This document shows, one piece after another, positions 60,813 through 64,000 of a stretch of DNA of 64,000 bases. Position 1 is the first letter of the stretch. The number at the start of each line of letters is the position of its first letter. The DNA comes from Sulfurovum sp. NBC37-1 (GTDB lineage Bacteria; Campylobacterota; Campylobacteria; Campylobacterales; Sulfurovaceae): NCBI RefSeq assembly GCF_000010345.1, contig NC_009663.1:372001-436000 (forward strand), in the 5' to 3' direction. The position numbers were made by a program, and so were the translations under genes. The notes beneath the pieces were generated by a model, which saw only the letters and a program-made list of their open reading frames with translations, had not been told where the DNA came from and ran no database searches.

Positions 60813-62720
60813 TTATTTTTCTTTCAGTAGGCTCTCAATATCCTCTTTAGATATGGCTTCATAATGAAGATAACCTTGAATATAATGGCAACCTTGCTTA
60901 GTCAAATAAATCTCCTGCAAAGACGTTTCTACACCTTCAGCAATGACCTGTAGCCCAAGACTGTTACCAATATGAATAATTGCATTGGTTATTGTCATTT
61001 CCACAGAATTGTTAGGTATTTGTTCTATAAAGGATTTGTCTATTTTAAGTTTATCTGCAGGCAAACGTTTTAAATAAGTAAGAGAAGAGTACCCTGTACC
61101 AAAATCATCGATAGCAATGGTAATGCCCAAGTCTTTTAGGGCTTGCAATACCCTGATAGCCTCATCAATATTTTCCATAATATGACTCTCCGTTATCTCC
61201 AGTTCTATCCACTGTCCTTTACATCTTGTCTCAGCCAAAAGAGTCTCTATGAACTCAACAAACCCTTTTTGTTGTAAATGTTTTGTTGAAAAATTAAAAG
61301 AGATACGAGGGATTTTTAAACCTTGCTCTTTCCATGTAACTATCTGTTTCATACCTTTTTGTAAGATAAAATAATCTAAGGCAATAATCACACCCGTCTC
61401 TTCTGCATAAGGGATAAAGGCATCAGGATAAATAAACCCTAAGGTAGGGTGATCCCACCGTACCAAAGCTTCAAGTCCAACAATCGCATTGGTACGCGTA
61501 TCTATTTGAGGTTGGTAATAAAGAAGGAATGTATCCGATGCAAACGCAGCATGTATATCTGAATCCATCAACACTACCTCATTAATATGATGCGTCATCT
61601 CCTTATCATAAAACTTATAGGTACCCCTACCTACTTTTTTTGCTTCAAACATTGTGGTGTCTGCATATTTTATAAGGTCTGCATAATATATACTATTTTG
61701 AGGATAGCAGCTGATACCTATACTCGCAGAGAGATAGAACGTATGATTTTGAAGAGTAATAGGTTCTTCTATCACAGCAATAAGTCTTTTTGCCATCGCT
61801 TTTACTTCATGCTTATCTTCTCCGTGAGGGAAGAGAATCGTAAATTCATCACCACTGATACGTGAAAAAAAGGCTTTTTTAGGGATATTTTTCTGTATCC
61901 TTCTGCTAATTACCTTTAGCACATTATCGCCTACATCATGTCCTAAAGAGTCATTCACTCTTTTAAATCTATCTAAATCTATAAACATGAGAGCAAACTG
62001 TAACGTATGTGCCGTATCCTTTTGAATCCACTGCTGTATTTCTGAATAAAATTTATTTCTATTGGGTATATCGGTTAAAAAATCATAATGCGCTTGATAG
62101 TCAAGTTTTCTTTTTTCCTCTTCGATATCTTTTGTTCTTGCTTTGACTCTTTCTTCCAGGTTTTTATTTGATTCTTCCAATAGAAATATAGTTCTAAGAA
62201 ATTTTTTCTCAATCATCGCCACAAGTCCAACAGCAATAATCACAGGACTTATTTTTAAAAGAATAAATTCTAGAGAGTTATACCCTAAGATAGAATTCAT
62301 CATTACTACGTAGGTAGAAAAAACAATGGTGATGAGTATACCCAGCCTTATATTGAGTACTAAAAAGGATGCTAAAATTTGGATAATTATCCATGCAGAG
62401 ACAGGGTCCATAGTAGGGGAAAGATAGTAAGCATACATAGTGAGGAGTAAAAAGAAAACTGTCATCACGTAGACAAGTTTTGCGTAATTGTTTTTACCTA
62501 CTTTTCTTGCAAGATAAAGAGAAATAAGTGTCAACAAGACGCCTGTACCATGTGCCATGGTATTAGTATAATCACCAAGTATATAATACATCAGTGTCAT
62601 TATCATAAGGAAAACACTAATTATAGCTAGTGCTGCAGTGGTGAAAACATACCGTGTTTCTAACTCATATTCATCCGGAGTAAAGGTATAACCACAACGT
62701 AGAAAGCTATTCAACTGCAT
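60813..62720 (-). CDS. Membrane GGDEF-EAL protein (cyclic di-GMP turnover)
   Basis: 635 residues. Six or so membrane helices (about 28-175), a coiled linker (180-208), a GGDEF domain whose signature is SGDEF at 289-293 without an RxxD inhibition site nearby, and an EAL domain with EALVRW (417-422), ELEITESH, DDFGTGYSS, KIDKSFI and AEGVET, all needed for phosphodiesterase action. Likely a c-di-GMP phosphodiesterase, possibly also a cyclase. AT-rich compared with neighbours. Confidence 0.92.
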   Translation of the reverse strand: MQLNSFLRCGYTFTPDEYELETRYVFTTAALAIISVFLMIMTLMYYILGDYTNTMAHGTGVLLTLISLYLARKVGKNNYAKLVYVMTVFFLLLTMYAYYLSPTMDPVSAWIIIQILASFLVLNIRLGILITIVFSTYVVMMNSILGYNSLEFILLKISPVIIAVGLVAMIEKKFLRTIFLLEESNKNLEERVKARTKDIEEEKRKLDYQAHYDFLTDIPNRNKFYSEIQQWIQKDTAHTLQFALMFIDLDRFKRVNDSLGHDVGDNVLKVISRRIQKNIPKKAFFSRISGDEFTILFPHGEDKHEVKAMAKRLIAVIEEPITLQNHTFYLSASIGISCYPQNSIYYADLIKYADTTMFEAKKVGRGTYKFYDKEMTHHINEVVLMDSDIHAAFASDTFLLYYQPQIDTRTNAIVGLEALVRWDHPTLGFIYPDAFIPYAEETGVIIALDYFILQKGMKQIVTWKEQGLKIPRISFNFSTKHLQQKGFVEFIETLLAETRCKGQWIELEITESHIMENIDEAIRVLQALKDLGITIAIDDFGTGYSSLTYLKRLPADKLKIDKSFIEQIPNNSVEMTITNAIIHIGNSLGLQVIAEGVETSLQEIYLTKQGCHYIQGYLHYEAISKEDIESLLKEK

Positions 62721-62916
62721 GGGCCTTACTCCTTTTTTATAGCAATGGTACTATAAAACCTATTATAAATAGACATAATATATTTGTGTTCCTCTGGTTC
62801 AGAATAATTCGATAGGCACCATTATTACTTCACCGACATTGTCACAGCATAATACTTATAAGGCACACAGGGAGAAAAAAACTTTTCTTCTTTGAAAGAT
62901 ATTGGTTGATGATGAA

Positions 62917-63894
62917 TTATAGATACCCCTGTATCTTGATCAGTATACTGTAAAGCAGCACTTCCCTCTGGGTCGCAGGGGCTTTTTTCATCTCTATTTC
63001 ACTCTCCAAAAGGTGTTCGAAAATCTTGAGCAGGGAAGCGGACTTGACACGCAGGGCAAGCTGGGCTTTCTGATCTTCTATCTGTTTTGGAAGTTTGTAG
63101 CCTAGGATGGCTGCCGAATCTACATGCCCGTGAAGCTTGATGTAGGCATGGAAAAGAAAGATCTGGTTGACGAAGAATTGAGTCGATCGCAGCAGGTCGT
63201 TCTCGTTCTCTCCGAGGTCAAGCAGTTTGGTGATGGTGGCCGTGATGGGCTTTTTGTTGAAAAGGTCTATAAGCAGTTGTTCCGTAGCAAGCGGTGCAGT
63301 GGAGTAGACAAGTCTGTCAATGTCCTTGCTGGTGACAGGAGTGCGAAGAATGGCAAGCTTGTCCAGTTCGTTGGAGCAGAGTGCGATGTTGTTGTTGAGC
63401 AGCAGCATCAAGTGCTGGAGTGCATAGTGGTCGATGTCAAGCCCGATACGCTGGGCTTTCTGCTGCAGTATGGCCACGCCCTCACGTATGTTCGCTTCGA
63501 AAAGACGTACCCAGACACCGCCTTTTTTGTCGGTAAATGCCGACTGCATGCTTTTGGCATCTTTGGCCGTGCCGTCATAGAGATAAAGGAAATAGTTGTC
63601 ACTGTTCCTGTTTGCAAGAGCCACCAGGGCATCCAGCTCTTTTTTGGGGATCTTCTTGTCATGTTTGACCACGACCAGGTTGGTACCGCCAAAGAGCGAA
63701 GTCTGCGAAAGGAAGTTCTTCGCCTGTTCGAAATTCCATTCGTCATAATAGAGGTTCAGCGCACTCTCTTTGGCATCGAGCTTGGTTCTGTAGAGTTCGA
63801 CATAATGGTCCATCATATACTCATTTTCACCAAAGACAAGTACGGCTTTGGGGAGTCCCTGGTTGAGACGCTGGTCGAATTCTCTTTGGTACAT
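62917..63894 (-). CDS. holA: DNA polymerase III delta subunit
   Basis: 325 residues. YQREFDQRLNQGLPKAVLVF then GENEYMMDHYVELYR, AAA-like core with YLFLYDGTAKDAKSM, and LLLNNNIALCSNELDKLAIL, the typical delta-subunit segment, plus helical C-terminal collar domain. It opens the sliding clamp as part of the clamp loader. Its ATG overlaps the stop of the upstream gene by one base, as in H. pylori and C. jejuni where rnr precedes it. Confidence 0.85.
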   Translation of the reverse strand: MYQREFDQRLNQGLPKAVLVFGENEYMMDHYVELYRTKLDAKESALNLYYDEWNFEQAKNFLSQTSLFGGTNLVVVKHDKKIPKKELDALVALANRNSDNYFLYLYDGTAKDAKSMQSAFTDKKGGVWVRLFEANIREGVAILQQKAQRIGLDIDHYALQHLMLLLNNNIALCSNELDKLAILRTPVTSKDIDRLVYSTAPLATEQLLIDLFNKKPITATITKLLDLGENENDLLRSTQFFVNQIFLFHAYIKLHGHVDSAAILGYKLPKQIEDQKAQLALRVKSASLLKIFEHLLESEIEMKKAPATQREVLLYSILIKIQGYL

Positions 63895-64000
63895 TACAGC
63901 TCCGTCTCCTCTTTGCTCAGCTTATTGACCAGTTCCGCCATAATGATGGCTTGAGGGATGTTCACTTCCGTGATCATGATGCGTATTTTGTCGAAGAGCA
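63894..64000 (-). CDS. C-terminal end of the gene upstream of holA (possibly rnr, ribonuclease R)
   Basis: A frame from the right edge encodes about 34 residues (FDKIRIMITEVNIPQAIIM, then AELVNKLSKEETEL) and stops at 63894-63896, overlapping the holA start. In other Campylobacterota the gene before holA is rnr. The visible part has no S1-domain mark, so the name rests on synteny only. Confidence 0.45.
   Translation of the reverse strand, partial: LFDKIRIMITEVNIPQAIIMAELVNKLSKEETEL

Noticed and set aside
1-64000. CRISPR arrays, tRNA, rRNA and intact transposases
   Set aside because: No regularly spaced identical repeats, no cloverleaf or rRNA-like sequence and no DDE or HUH transposase frame was found on either strand by reading.

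Overview
The window looks like a chromosomal segment of a Campylobacterota (epsilonproteobacterial) chemolithotroph, most likely Sulfurovum-like. This rests on recognised gene families and on gene order shared with Helicobacter, Campylobacter and Sulfurimonas: glyQ/Nif3/zinc-ribbon/waaA, yajC-secD-secF opposite lnt, aminotransferase-murC-adk-mutS2, frdCAB, a single XerH-type recombinase, holA, and an ovoA-ovoB pair. Genes are dense on both strands with short promoters. No rRNA, tRNA, CRISPR array or intact insertion sequence was seen, and no gene-free stretch exceeds about 300 bases.

Layout. 1-630: AT-rich accessory tail with a possible PD-(D/E)xK protein. 624-5939: glyQ, Nif3 protein, zinc-ribbon coiled-coil protein, waaA, small lipoprotein, YggU protein, RluA-type pseudouridine synthase. 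6059-8197: large L,D-transpeptidase. 8271-11890: ffh-rpsP-khpA-rimM-trmD-rplS. 12119-13627: two unknown membrane proteins. 13621-21515: smpB, VF530-like protein, Crp/Fnr regulator, two hsp20 genes, ispE, a ferredoxin-thioredoxin-reductase-like protein, truB, uvrD. 21736-28293: LysR regulator, then a minus-strand run lnt-yidD-pyrC-carbonic anhydrase-cysK-class IV PLP enzyme-SspB-like protein. 28003-36294: yajC-secD-secF, a small membrane protein, ovoA-ovoB and a PBP4-like enzyme with a SPOR domain. 36320-41206: AT-rich accessory region with gene fragments, a CPBP protease, and a lipoprotein/L,D-transpeptidase/LprI-like/outer-membrane cluster. 41311-51417: aminotransferase, murC, adk, frdCAB, dgkA, mutS2. 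51418-54260: one large beta-propeller gene split by a frameshift. 54420-60674: yfgM/bamB-like pair, xerH, coaX, hisG, methyltransferase, rpsF-ssb-rpsR. 60813-64000: GGDEF-EAL protein, holA and the end of the next gene.

Themes. Much of the content serves the envelope: Kdo transfer, lipoprotein acylation, Sec and BamB/YfgM export, two L,D-transpeptidases and PBP4-SPOR. Respiration appears as frdCAB. Thiol chemistry appears as ovothiol synthesis, cysK and the FTR-like protein. The most notable non-coding signals are a structured repeat present twice with a compensatory base change, a REP-like repeat family, homopolymer tracts that break or precede genes, and a yidD gene whose only plausible start is AUA.
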